The translations under genes and the position numbers were made by a program. From Leucaena leucocephala (taxonomy: Eukaryota; Streptophyta; Magnoliopsida; Fabales; Fabaceae): a DNA stretch of 64,000 nt. Positions 1 to 10,555 of the stretch are shown here, one piece after another; position 1 is the first letter of the stretch, and each line of letters opens with the position of its first letter. Under the pieces are notes generated by a model. That model searched no databases. It was not told the DNA's origin and saw only the letters and a list, made by a program, of their open reading frames with translations. The stretch is from positions 29,820,962 through 29,884,961 of the forward strand of contig CM073522.1 of the NCBI GenBank assembly GCA_037074615.1, in the 5' to 3' direction.

Positions 1-113
1 TAACCTGAATACTCTAGTTAAATGCTGATTGCTGACCTTGGAGCATTTACTTTTGTCAATCATTCATATATAAAACATACTAATTTGTTTGCTTTATCTG
101 TTTGCAACCTTAG

Positions 114-1753
114 GTAGATATTGCAGCTGGTGGCTGGCATTCAACTGCATTGACAGAAGAAGGAGAGGTGATCCTTGTTTTGGCTTCTGCGGAATTTATT
201 AGGTTTAGTTTTTCAGTTACCAGAAGACAAAACAGACACATTGAATAGCTGTAAACAATCAATGAAGAGAGAAGATGCTCAAGACATCTATTCTTATATG
301 GTTTTTACTTTTTATCATGAAACTAAAGGCATGTTGTTGGATTTGCATAATGCATTGCTTGGAAAATGCACTCAATCAGAAAATCAATGTGCTAAAGTGG
401 ATGTTGGATTTGTAATCAGAAAACCAATGACAATGGACTCTAAGATTACCTTATCCTCTACCGCAGGTATATGGCTGGGGGAGGGGGGAACATGGGAGGC
501 TTGGATTTGGTGATAATGACAAGAGCAGTAAAATGGTGCCCCAAAAGGTTCAGCTTTTGGCTGGAGAAGATATTGTACAGGTACTATAACGTTTGTCAAA
601 GTAGGAAACATTGTATAATCTTTTGCATAATGCTCCCATCCCTGCTCCATAGGCTTTAAAGTCTTCATTGAAATATGAAATCAGAATCTAACTTCATAAA
701 TTAATAAATATGAAGGAAAATCTCTATCATAATATGAGCAAAGATCTTACTCATATAACTAATAAAGCTCAAGGAAAATTTCCAACGATAAAAACAAATA
801 TTGATTTAATTTCCAGATGATTTCTACATGCTGTCAACCTCAATATCTATAGACAGAAAACTGACTCATCATTTACTGAGCCACTAGCACATGACTTAGT
901 AAATGGAAAATAACAGACCTAAAATTGTGCAGAAAATAAAATACTTGACCCAGTAAATAGTCACAAGAGACTCCACTTTCTCCTAAACTTATGCAGCTTT
1001 TAAACTAACCAATAAAATAAATATTAATTATTAATTAATATAATAAAATCAAAATAATTTAATTCCACCAATTCACTGTGCACGAGACTTCTTAATTTCT
1101 ACTCCAGTTTAGAATGATCATAGGTTGTTAGGCTGTTAGTTTAACCTCGTCATATGCAACCTCCTGGCTGTTTGTCTAACCTCTTTCATTTGCCATAGTC
1201 CAACCTGTTTGGTGGTGTTCTAGTTCAGCCCATGTCTTTCCACACCCCTGCAGAGTTGTCTTGATCCAATTGGCCAAGAGCTAATGAAATCATGAATTGC
1301 ACAATTTCAAAAGCACTGTATACTAGTTACTTTGGGTTAAGCGTCCTTGCAATCGGAGATGAAATTTGATTCGGGTTTGTGGTCAGGTTTCCTGTGGTGG
1401 GACTCATTCGGTTGCTCTAACCCGTGATGGGCGAATATTCTCTGTGAGTATTGTTAATATTATCTTTATTTCGCCACCTTCTCAGGAACATTTCTTGATA
1501 TTTTCAAGAGCTCAAGTTCTTATGTTTAATGGTCTTTAACTACCCGCAGTTTGGTCGCGGTGACCATGGCCGTCTTGGTTATGGGAGGAAAGTGACTACT
1601 GGTCAACCAATGGAGGTGCCCATTGACATTCCACCACCACAGAATGTAAGGGAAAATGCAGCCGAGGGACGATGGATCGCCAAACTCGTTGCTTGCGGTG
1701 GTCGTCATACTTTGGCATTAGTGGAATGGAAAGAAGATGAATCTACTGACTGA
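114..1753 (+). CDS. RCC1-repeat (UVR8-like) family protein, 3' part of gene
   Basis: Four coding exons join in frame: 114-167, 467-580, 1387-1443 and 1550-1753, ending in TGA. All introns are GT-AG and all junctions are phase 0. The joined 142 residues show RCC1 repeats: AGGWHSTALTEEGE, YGWGRGEHGRLGFGD, VSCGGTHSVALTRDGRIFS, FGRGDHGRLGYG and ACGGRHTLALVEW, with an acidic tail EWKEDESTD. RCC1 repeats form a seven-bladed propeller used by Ran exchange factors, the UV-B receptor UVR8 and many plant relatives. The upstream exons lie outside the window, so the Trp pattern that would identify UVR8 itself cannot be checked; a UVR8-like RCC1-domain protein is the safest call. The largest intron (581-1386) shows no other gene. 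An LTR retroelement begins 107 bp past the stop codon and probably affects the 3' UTR or poly(A) site. Confidence 0.9.
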
Positions 1754-1860
1754 CTGAAAACTACAAATGGGAAGTAGAACAAGTTGAGAATTTTAAATAG
1801 AAACTACGTTCTAATGCCAAAACTGAAATATGTCTGGTTAATCATAACTTGAGCCTGAAC

Positions 1861-2172
1861 TGTTAGAAGGTTGAATTAGTTTGGTAGTTAGTGTTAATCA
1901 CTAGTATCTAGATGACCCTAAAACTCTATATAAAGGGCTCTAGTGTATAGGTTTGAGTGTGAGATTATGTAATCTTCACCATAGTGAGGGAGAGGGTAAC
2001 TTGGGTCTCTCCTCACAAAGTCCCCAAGTGGGGTTGGTTTATCTCCCTCAAGTGAGGGTAGATTAGTGTGTAACTCAAGTGGGTTACTATGATTGTATGA
2101 ATATATTGCTCATGAATAATACATATGATTCTTCATCTTTCTTCTAATTATTTCTCTCTAATAAAGTTAACA
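1861..2172 (+). repeat. Left (5') LTR
   Basis: 312 bp with TG...CA ends and a TATA-like box TCTATATAAAGGG around 1925-1938, suited to start the element's own transcript. It is preceded by the target duplication TGAAC. Confidence 0.93.
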
Positions 2173-2184
2173 TGGTATCAGAGC
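2173..2184 (+). other. Primer-binding site for initiator Met-tRNA
   Basis: TGGTATCAGAGC directly abuts the left LTR. It is complementary to the 3' end of plant initiator methionyl tRNA, the usual Ty1/copia primer. Confidence 0.9.
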
Positions 2185-2187
2185 AGG

Positions 2188-2900
2188 TTTATTGATTTCA
2201 ATTCTTGAATTCTGCACTCTACATTCTTGGATTTCAGATCGATGCATGAGTTGTTCCAAGAAACAACTCTCTTTCATCCCATCACCGTTCACATTTCCCT
2301 TTTGAAGCTCAAGCTTCTCAGAATCACAAGTCTGTCTCATTCCTTCGACATTTGAGACAATACCCACATCGCTCTTTTCTGCTAACAGGGCTCCTTCGAC
2401 CATATTCTGACCTTCTCTTGAAAAATCTTTAACTTTTCCGTCACAACAAGAAGGACCGAACCCCAATGCACATGAATCACCAATCTTGTCGTTTGAAGAA
2501 GCAAACGAATTATCTCCTACTTCGGTAGCGGAAGCACGAACCGGTTCTTGCGTCTCTCCAATAGTGCTCTGGAATTCATCGTCATGCTGGGCAACTGAGT
2601 CGATGATTGCAGGCGAATCTTGGTCTTCTTGAGCCGCCATAAAGAGGAATTGAAGTGTGGTAATCTTGAAAACTGAGTAGTCGTTGGGTAACAATTATTC
2701 AGAAGTGCAAACTGAAGGAGCGAGAAACGGAAGTAGTGCAGCATTTCTACCCTCAGCCACCATAACGCCAGAGAGCCCTTGCGTGTTCAGACCTCAGCCT
2801 CATCTCCTTTCCGGCCTGGTCAAAGAAATACAGAACCGGAACATCGCATTATTCTTGATCTTGATTCGGCATTCGGAACAGAAAGTTAAGGGAAGAAAAC
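2188..2900 (-). pseudogene. Antisense host-like fragment: possible 5' UTR and first exon
   Basis: Read on the minus strand, an open frame with an ATG at 2640 begins MAAQEDQDSPAIIDSVAQ. It stays open for about 150 residues until it runs into the primer-binding site at 2187. It is acidic, Ser-rich and low in complexity, and matches no retroelement domain I know. The 200-260 bp before the ATG are more GC-balanced than the surroundings and look like a plant 5' leader. I read it as the 5' end of a host gene captured in reverse orientation. The parent gene is not recognised. It could instead be retroelement filler that is open by chance. Confidence 0.45.
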
Positions 2901-3176
2901 GCACTGAATAAGCTCATTCTCATCCTTATTTCCACTTTTTAGTCGGAGTTGTTTTCCCTTTTATCTTTTTATCCTGTGCCTATCTGGGATTCGTTTTTAT
3001 GAATTTCCCCTGCGCTTTTCTGGGTTAAACATACGAAGGCATGGCACAGAACGAAAGATTTAACCCAGATTGTTCATATGCGGCTAATCCATACCATTAA
3101 TGCACCGAAACTTGCTTGAGAAAGATCAAGGAGGCTCCGCCACAGAAAAAATAAAAGGAGTTCAGGTGTCATTCCT

Positions 3177-3655
3177 TTGAAGTTTGGGTGGAAAAAGAAG
3201 CTAGATTCCAAGTCAGAACCTCCCGTTATGGACAGAACTCCAGCCTCAAAAATCAGGGCAAATTATTGCTCTGAAAAGAAAAAGGTGGAGATAAAAACCA
3301 ATGAGCACATTTCTTCTGAGCCAGTTTCCACGAAAAAAAAAAAACATATCCAAGATGTAATGCCTATCTATCAGAAAGACGAAGCAAAGGATGATGTTGA
3401 ACACTTTGCCAATAATCACACCCAAACAAAACAAGAAGATATATAGGAGGAGTAGATGAAGTTCTAAGTTTGAATGAACAAGGAAGGCTTAGGCCATTAT
3501 TTGCAAAAATCCCAGTAAGAAATTATAACACTTCATGTGAAGGATGTGATGGGGTTGGATTCATCATATGTTTCAGATGTAATGGGAGCAACAAGATCAT
3601 AGTCGAAGAAGAAGATGAAGAAGAAGAAGAGAAACGGAGCAATGTTTTGGTTTAA
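3177..3655 (+). pseudogene. Captured C-terminal fragment of a long glutaredoxin-like protein
   Basis: From about 3437 to the TAA at 3655 the sense frame reads RYIGGVDEVLSLNEQGRL, then LFAKIP, then a double CxxC module CEGCDGVGFIICFRCNGSNK and an acidic tail. In plant long glutaredoxin-like proteins (GRX-domain proteins with a C-terminal four-cysteine module) the equivalent parts are typically R-Y-I-G-G-x-(D/E)-E-(V/I), L-x-E-x-G-(K/R)-L and CxxC-G-x-x-(R)F-x-x-C-x-x-C-x-G-S-C-K. Here the final Cys is Asn and the usual Arg before Phe is Gly, so it has drifted or decayed. A separate Lys-rich open frame at 3177-3446 may be an upstream part of the same gene joined out of frame. The catalytic glutaredoxin half is missing, so no enzyme activity is expected. 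Confidence 0.72.
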
Positions 3656-3749
3656 TTTAAAATGGTTTGGTTTAATTCACCTTATTCCCTTGTGTGTTGT
3701 GTTGGCAAGTTGAACACCTAAAGTTAAGGGGTGTTAACTTGAGCGGGGG

Positions 3750-4061
3750 TGTTAGAAGGTTGAATTAGTTTGGTAGTTAGTGTTAATCACTAGTATCTAG
3801 ATGACCCTAAAATTCTATATAAAGGGCTCTAGTGTATAGGTTTGAGTGTGAGATTATGTAATCTTCACCATAGTGAGGGAGAGGGTAACTTGGGTCTCTC
3901 CTCACAAAGTCCCCAAGTGGGGTTGGTTTATCTCCCTCAAGTGAGGGTAGATTAGTGTGTAACTCAAGTGGGTTACTATGATTGTATGAATATATTGCTC
4001 ATGAATAATACATATGATTCTTCATCTTTTTTCTAATTATTTCTCTCTAATAAAGTTAACA
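3750..4061 (+). repeat. Right (3') LTR
   Basis: 312 bp, matching the left LTR except at two positions. It is preceded by the purine tract GAGCGGGGG (3741-3749) and followed by the target duplication TGAAC (4062-4066). Confidence 0.93.
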
Positions 4062-4066
4062 TGAAC

Positions 4067-4708
4067 AGATTATTGATCAAAATAGGGAGGACAATCTGAA
4101 TGGACTTTAACATGTGATAATAAAATTTTGAGCTGTGTTTGTTGTTCCATTTTCAGCTCTGCTTAAACGTGTTTCTCAACCGTATCATTTCATCGTGTTC
4201 CTATCTTGGTTTTTATTTGTTTGGTTAAATAAAAAGATTGTGACTGAATGTAAAAGAGGAAAAATGTCTTGTTTTTGTATATTCTGGAAGTATAATACAC
4301 TGCCCAAATATATAGACCTGTACAGTTATATGCAACTATATAACACAACTACATAATAGAATTATGTATTAATAAACTAATCTAACATGGTAAAGTTAGG
4401 GCTCACCCATTCTTCATGCTTAGCTTGGAAATTAGCTCATCAAAATGAGTAGGATGAAGAGTTTTGGTGTAGAAAGAAACATGGTTGACGCAATATTTAG
4501 TTCTTTAAATTTGTTCTTATTTTAGTTTTAGTCTTTTAAGTTTTAAATTATTAGTTTTGATCTCTTAATTTAATTTGATAAATATCTATACCATTTTGCA
4601 TTTTAAAAGACCAAAGCAAATACAAATGTGGGGACGATTTCTTGCCTATTATTCACTAATAATGCTGGTTTTTCCTATCAATAAAGTTAAAACCTAATAA
4701 TTTAATTA
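4067..4708. other. AT-rich spacer between retroelement and MITE
   Basis: No coding potential beyond short chance frames and no recognised element. It would have been the native downstream flank of the RCC1-family gene before the retroelement inserted. Confidence 0.6.
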
Positions 4709-4935
4709 TGGTTTGTTTGGTTGGAGGGAAAGGGAGAGGAAATTCTAACAAGTGTGGTTTAAGAAAAATGAAAAAAGTGGGATTAATCGTTTATAATTAA
4801 TTTTTTTACTCTTTTATCTTATATGATCTCTTTATTAAAATTTTATATTTCCATTTATCCATTTTCTTAAATCGAATTCATTATAATTTCCTCTCGCCTC
4901 TCCTTCCTTCCATTCCTCTCCAACCAAACGGAGGG
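4709..4935. mobile_element. Tourist-like foldback MITE (227 bp)
   Basis: The ends are inverted copies: left TGGTTTGTTTGGTTGG and, reverse-complemented, right CCCTCCGTTTGGTTGG, with the similarity extending inward (GAGAGGAAATT). Both sides are flanked by TTA (4706-4708, 4936-4938), the 3-bp target site of PIF/Harbinger elements. It has no ORF. Confidence 0.7.
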
Positions 4936-5005
4936 TTAAAGGATATTGTTTTTTCCCCTGATCTGGAAGTCTCTCTGGAGCTGTTTATGACTGGAGGACA
5001 TCAGA

Positions 5006-5167
5006 AGCCCAATAACATTTTTTTGGGCCATGAGTGACCCAATTAATTGTGATGCAGGAACAGCAAGTGGACTACAAATTGGGCCACACTATACTATTTA
5101 GGCCCCATATTATTGCAAGCCCACATCCAAACATGACAGTCTCTGTTCTCTTGCACAAAAACCCTAG
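5006..5167 (+). promoter_or_regulatory. Ribosomal-protein-type promoter: site II motifs and telobox
   Basis: Several TGGGCC/GGCCCA-class site II motifs (about 5007, 5024-5030, 5080-5086 and 5119-5124) precede a telobox AAACCCTAG at 5159-5167, about 90 bp before the eL30 start codon. This pairing is the known signature of plant ribosomal protein promoters, which respond to TCP factors in dividing cells. The motifs are seen; the regulation is inferred. Confidence 0.75.
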
Positions 5168-5252
5168 TCGCATCCCATATTTCATGCCAGCGTCACTCTG
5201 CGCCTCTAGCCGCTAGGTTTTCCGCATCTGCTCTCTCCGGTAGAAGTCCACC

Positions 5253-7148
5253 ATGGTTGCCGCCAAGAAAACTGTAAGTTTCTCCTTCTCTGTTTCATAT
5301 TCCCTTCATGCTCGACTTGCTTTGGTTCTCAGTTCGCATTTGGAACTTCGTTTCTGATTCAGAATTTTTTCCTTGATTTTTTTCAAATGTCTGGTTTTCA
5401 CCTCTGTACAAGCACTAAGTTGATGGCTTCATTGTTTCTCTCTTTTACAGAAGAAGACCCATGAGAGCATTAACAACAGGCTCGCTCTTGTCATGAAGAG
5501 TGGGAAGTATACTCTGGGTTATAAAACGGTGCTCAAATCCCTTAGGAACTCTAAAGGTTTGAATTGTAACCATAAGCTTTCTTTGATCCGGTTGTTCTTT
5601 TTCTACTTTGGGATACACTAAAGTTGGATTAAGTAGTTCTAATGTGGATTTGTTTTATTAATATGCTATGTAAATGGAATTTCGTTGAGCCAGGCTCGGC
5701 GATTTAGAATGGTGTTATTGATGTGCTTGATAAGAAACATTTCCTTTTGGGTTTTGGAATCTGGATTGCTGGGGGATCTTAAAAGTTAAGTGATGCATGC
5801 ATAGTGAAATTTCAAATTGCATTCGTTGCTGTAGAATTGTGTTTTAGGATCTTCCTTTTAGATTCAGTGTTTAGATTTATAGATTAAAACGAGTTCGTGT
5901 ACAAACCGTGAAGGGGAAGAACATTGAATTTGAAGTGAATTGGTACCATAAGATTATAACCAGAGTTTCATTATGGTGGATTTTGATGTTGCTGTTGTTA
6001 TGAGTATTTTGCTACATATATGTACAATTTATGTATAAATAACAATTAAACATTGTCTCTTGGCAGGGAAACTGATCATCATTGCCAATAATTGTCCACC
6101 TCTGAGAAAGTCAGAAATAGAGTACTATGCCATGTTGGCAAAAGTTGGAGTTCACCATTACAATGGAAGTGAGTTCTCAATTGCAAAGTTTTTTAACTCA
6201 TAATTGTCGGTAAATGTCATGTGTTTTGATGGTATATCCGTTTTGCCTGTTTGGTAGTCCTTGTCTTCAGTTCTGGGTGGTAAGGTCTATTTAAGAATCT
6301 GTAGAACCATTTACCATACATACGCATGAAGTAATAGCGACATCACACTGAGCCTTTGAAATAATCTGTCTTTGGGCTACCATTATGCTTTTGGCATCAA
6401 AATGATTGTGCTTTTACTCCAAGTTCACTTGACAATCCAGCCTGAGCTGGCTATTCTTGTTTCTGCCACTCCAGGGGATAATTAAATATTTTTTCATACG
6501 CCCTTGTGAATTCTGATGCCCTTGCACAGTGATTCAAAAGGGCTGGCTTGAATGTATTGTGGTGTGAGATAAGAACGGATAAATAATTCAGGGTTCTCTC
6601 AATTGAAAGGGTCCTGACTTGGTTTAGGATCTCTTCTCATATGAGTAAATGACAAAGTGCCTCTCAAGTGGAGATAGAAGGAGAAAGGAGTGAATGAAGA
6701 GTGGAGGATATTCCCTATGTACCCATGTTTTATGTCATATTCTCTTCACTTGTAGGGCACTTTACTGTCTGTTAAATTGAGGGGATTCAAATTCTTCAGA
6801 CTTGAGGTCTTTTTACATTGTGGTGTTTACTGTTGTAGTATATCTGAATGGTGTCAAATGTTTTGATGCGATATCTAGTGTCCGGTGGCATAAACATGAA
6901 TGATTCTGCCCCTGTAAAAGATCTCTAATGAAGGTTTTCTGTTTATAATAGACAACGTCGATTTGGGAACCGCTTGTGGCAAATATTTCAGAGTGTGCTG
7001 CCTCAGCATTATTGATCCTGGTACCTTATCTAGTTCTGACATCAATAGTGAATATGATCAAGACTTCTGGTTTTTTGACCCTAATTGTTTGATATTTTTG
7101 TTTTCAGGTGATTCGGACATTATTAAGACAATGCCTGGCGAGCAGTAA
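5253..7148 (+). CDS. RPL30: 60S ribosomal protein L30 (eL30)
   Basis: Five exons join in phase: 5253-5273, 5451-5556, 6067-6168, 6952-7020 and 7108-7148, giving 112 residues, the usual eukaryotic length. The protein starts MVAAKKTKKTHESINNRLAL and contains YKTVLKSLRNSKGKLIIIAN, NCPPLRKSEIEYYAMLAKVGVHHYNG, NVDLGTACGKYFRVCCLSIIDPG and the end DSDIIKTMPGEQ. eL30 is a small alpha-beta-alpha sandwich RNA-binding protein of the large cytosolic subunit. The start follows an ACCATGG context and a 7-codon first exon, common in plant ribosomal protein genes. The 783-bp third intron (6169-6951) has no visible coding exon. All residues expected for function appear intact, so this is very likely an expressed housekeeping gene. 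Confidence 0.97.
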
Positions 7149-8017
7149 GTGATCGTTGTTTTTTGTTTGGTACGGGTACTTAAAGTTGAGTGCTAGTCAA
7201 GATTAGAAATTTCCAGGTTTTATGTATTAATTTTGTTTACATATTGAAGTTTCGTTGTTCCAATACTCTTCTGCTATATATCAGCATCGGAGTGACTTCT
7301 TTTAGCAGGTTGAATTTGTGGTTTCAGTTCCTTTTTGGGAAATTGATTTTGCGCAATTTGAACCATTTCGTTCAATTCTTGTTTTCCTCCGTTTAACATG
7401 TTTTTTCAATTAATCCTTCATATATTCGGTCCATTGAAATGCAAAAATTAATTCTAGTAATTACGAAACTTATGAATTATGAATACGTTATTTTCAATAT
7501 CTTATCATATTACACATTAGCTCATAATTATGGTTTTTTACAAGTTAATTGGTGGAAAATTATCGTAAGGTAGCAAAGTTGAGCAAGACGATTAGGAATT
7601 TTCCACAGATAACTTGCTTAAATGATTTTTGAGAATATAATTATTAAGGATGGATTTGTTGGATCCAATCATGTAGTGACTCAATGTGGAAGACGGTAAG
7701 TTTTAGAGATATTTGGCACTGGAAAAAATACGTTATATTCAACAAAATTTGTTAATAGAAAATTAGAAATACGATCTGAACCAAAGCCCTTGCATGCTTG
7801 TGTAACTTTTACAAAACATCTGTCTGACCAAACCTTGACAAGTTTGACCATTCCTATGGCACTTCTACACGGTCTTATCTTTAACAAACAATTGAGGTTC
7901 GAGGGTCCTAGTGGCAAAGTAGTTCCCTTACATAAGGGTGGCGGGTTCGATCAGTCAATTTTTATTTTAAAATTACAAGAGCAAATAGAATTATTTTTAT
8001 TTTCAAATATATATATA
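7149..8017. other. Spacer, start of tandem-duplicated segment
   Basis: AT-rich. From about 7696 it is recognisably similar to sequence upstream in coordinates of the second SMP-30-like gene (11545-11573 plus 11853-11877), marking the edge of the tandem duplication. It contains the tRNA-like box pair noted separately. Confidence 0.6.
7900..7960 (+). other. tRNA-like A/B box pair, possible SINE head
   Basis: TAGTGGCAAAGT (7909-7920) resembles a Pol III A box. GGGTTCGATCA (7943-7953) resembles a B box, at the normal spacing of about 34 bp. No full cloverleaf can be drawn with confidence, so a tRNA gene is not claimed. It may be the 5' end of a tRNA-derived SINE without a clear tail. Confidence 0.35.
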
Positions 8018-8218
8018 TTATCCTACCTTAATTGATCTTTCCCTTTTATGAGTCAAGCCACTGCTTCTGAAGCCTCCAAATACAGTAATCAACAAATAGG
8101 CCAACCCCATACCAATTATAGCAGGCATCCTCCGGATATGATTAGTTTCACTCTTTGATCTCACTTCTTCTATGCTGAAACTCTCCCTACTCGAATTTCC
8201 CATTGTACCCTCGTCCAC
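8018..8218 (-). pseudogene. Out-of-frame remnant of copy A C-terminal membrane anchor
   Basis: This frame reads DEGTMGNSSRESFSIEEVRSKSE followed by a hydrophobic stretch, and aligns with the last 60 or so residues of copy B. It is separated from the main frame only by the 1-bp deletion near 8222. Confidence 0.75.
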
Positions 8219-9147
8219 GTGCCATATCCCAAATACGCCCTATTCCCTTCCCTCACAACCACTGAAGTGGGAAATCTTTCTAAATCAAGGTTAATTTTTT
8301 CAAACACTTCTCCCCCTGTCCAACCATCTTGACTCTTCAAATACCACAGCTTATTCACAGGCGACACCACCAAAACGACGCCGTCACTCCGCAACGCAAT
8401 GTCGTCTGCTCCCATCAAGTCCTCGTTCAGTTGCACCAGCCTCGCCGTTCCGTCATTTGCATCCACCTTGAACATCTTACCTGTACTGGATTGCACCACC
8501 AAGAGATACCCCTTGCTGACGTAAGCGATCCCGTTCAGGCCGCAGTAACTATACGATGTGTCGCGGTCCACGGGATGGGCTGTGAACTGCGGAGACCTTG
8601 AGAATATCGACGCCTCTCCTTCGTCGTTGACTTTCCATATGTAGTTACCAGCAGAGTTGGTGACATAGGCGTTTCCCTCGTCATCCACCGCGACGTCGTT
8701 TGCGATTGGACGACTGTATCCACCGTCGTCGGAGTCGACGGTGGGGAGGACGGAGAGGAAGATCTGTTGCCGAGAACGTAGGTCGTAGGCTGCGAGGGCA
8801 TTGAATGGAGGGAGAGGATCGATGGCGAGGACGACGGCGAGGAGGCGTCTGTTGATATAATCCACTGAAAGACCTACGAAGGAGACGTTTTCGGGGAGGG
8901 AAGGGTCGAAGATGAAGTTTTCGGCAATGCCGGAGTCACTGACGGCTACGATGGCCCGTTGACGGACGGATCCTGCGAAGAATTGATGGGCGAGTGGGTC
9001 CCAAGCAAGGCCTTCTGGGTAGAGATTTGGGAAGCGGAAATGGATCTTGTGGGGGTTTGGATCAAAACGAAGCGACGTAGGGAAGAATGATGAGAGCCCA
9101 AAGACGAGGAGGAAGAAGATCATGAAAGTGATGATGGAGATTGACAT
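8170..9147 (-). CDS. SMP-30/NHL-like propeller protein, copy A, C terminus frameshifted
   Basis: 325 residues from ATG at 9147. Residues about 4-22 form one hydrophobic segment (signal anchor). A beta-propeller-like body follows with PNLYPEGLAWDP, ANDVAVDDEGNAYVTNSAGNYIWKV, YCGLNGIAY and ADDIALRSDGV, typical of SMP-30/gluconolactonase/strictosidine-synthase-like folds. It is about 80% like copy B. At about 8221-8223 it has CC where copy B has CCC, a 1-bp loss. The frame then reads 15 or so aberrant residues to a stop at 8170. The original frame continues open to 8018 and encodes a tail with a second membrane segment (AIIGMGLAYLLITVFGG). The copy is thus either a recent pseudogene or a soluble-tail variant. 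The substrate is unknown. The promoter side resembles copy B. Confidence 0.8.
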   Translation of the reverse strand: MSISIITFMIFFLLVFGLSSFFPTSLRFDPNPHKIHFRFPNLYPEGLAWDPLAHQFFAGSVRQRAIVAVSDSGIAENFIFDPSLPENVSFVGLSVDYINRRLLAVVLAIDPLPPFNALAAYDLRSRQQIFLSVLPTVDSDDGGYSRPIANDVAVDDEGNAYVTNSAGNYIWKVNDEGEASIFSRSPQFTAHPVDRDTSYSYCGLNGIAYVSKGYLLVVQSSTGKMFKVDANDGTARLVQLNEDLMGADDIALRSDGVVLVVSPVNKLWYLKSQDGWTGGEVFEKINLDLERFPTSVVVREGNRAYLGYGTWTRVQWEIRVGRVSA

Positions 9148-10555
9148 GGTGGGTTTGTTGCATTTCAGTGAAGTGGTTTAAGAATTTATGTGCGAAATTC
9201 GGGGTTGGTAGATATAGTTTCTTGTCAAAGAGGCTTCAGTTATGGTTTCTTGTGAAACAGGTTCCAATCCAGTGGTTTCTTGTCCGATAAGTTTTACAAG
9301 ACCAGTTGATTTATTTTTGTTGAAAAATTAAAAAAATTAAATAAATATATTTTAAATATTTACTCCCTCTATTCTCAATTATAAAAGTGAAATTGAGAGT
9401 TAAATTTATTTTTAAATATAAGAATCTAATTTATTTTATCTCCTAAAATAATTTTTTAATATCTTTTTATATGATTATACATATTAAAGGGTATCTATCA
9501 AAAGTAGTTCAGATACACATGATTAAATGTGATATATTGAAAAAATTAATATACAATTATTATAGTTAATTAATTTATTTAACTTTATTAATTAATACAA
9601 ATTGTTAAGTAAGTTTTATATATCAATTTATAAATCGGGTAAATTAACTTAGAGAAAAAATATAAATATAAATCTAAATATTTTAAAATAATCTTTTTTA
9701 ATTTTTAAAAAAATTAATTGAGTCTTATAATAAAAAATAAAAAGGTAGTAATTATCTTCTCTCTTATCTCTTATTTTTCTTTTTCACCAAGGGGCATTCT
9801 CTCTTCTCCTCCTCCCTGGAATTCATAGGCACTTCATCAACTTCATTTCTTTTTCTTCCAAATCCAATCCAAGTTATCTTGATTCATCAAAGAATAAAAA
9901 TAAGATTAATAGAATGTTTTATCTCCTATAGTTTTAAACTTCTCTCTCAACTTTCTTTTCATTTAAACTATCAATTCTTATATTTTAATAAAAATTTAAA
10001 CCATTTATACATTATTTGGAAGTTCTACAAAAGCTGCAATGAAGTTATTGTCAGTGAATAATAATAGGTTTGCTACTGCTCAAATCAATAGACACAAATT
10101 CCATAACCTTATTATTTTATTATGTAATAGTGGTATGTCACTTTTGACTACATGTCTAGACAATCAATCACTTATATTGATTGGATGGATTGGCCCAAAT
10201 ACATCAAAATAATATAATTTTTAATCCTTAATATAAAAATTAATTAAAATATTAAATTTAATATTAAATATAATATTTAATATTTATTAATTTTTTAAAT
10301 TTATTTATTTAACTTATAAATTAATATATAATCTAATATTCTATATAAATATTTTAAAAAAATTATATTTGTTATAATTAATTTATTAATTTAATTTTTT
10401 AATATATTTAAATTAATTAATTAAAATTTATATTAATGATTGGATGGAGGTTTAGTTACATGACATGTGCAATGAAACACAAAATTCTAATTAATTTTAA
10501 AAATAGTTTCTACATAGAATTTTTTTAGGCCAACTTGATTAAATTAATTACATAG
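9148..10555. other. AT-rich spacer with a Stowaway-like MITE
   Basis: 9148-9310 is the duplicated 5' flank of copy A. A likely Stowaway element lies at 9363-9748: the left end CTCCCTCTATTCTCAATTAT follows TA, and the right end, read inverted, gives CTACCTTTTTATTTTTTATT before TA. The remainder is AT-rich with no gene visible. Confidence 0.5.

Larger units (their letters stand above)
1861..4061 (+). mobile_element. Complete non-autonomous LTR retroelement carrying host gene fragments
   Basis: Two direct LTRs of 312 bp (1861-2172 and 3750-4061) begin TGTTAG and end TAACA. By eye they differ at only two positions, C/T in the TATA region and C/T near the 3' end. A 5-bp target duplication TGAAC lies at 1856-1860 and 4062-4066. 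A primer-binding site TGGTATCAGAGC starts right after the left LTR and matches the 3' end of plant initiator Met-tRNA, as in Ty1/copia. A purine tract GAGCGGGGG lies right before the right LTR. The 1577-bp interior has no gag, protease, integrase, reverse transcriptase or RNase H, so the element must be mobilised in trans. It is the size of a large TRIM or small LARD. The interior is largely host-like sequence (separate entries). The orientation is set by PBS and PPT. Confidence 0.93.
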
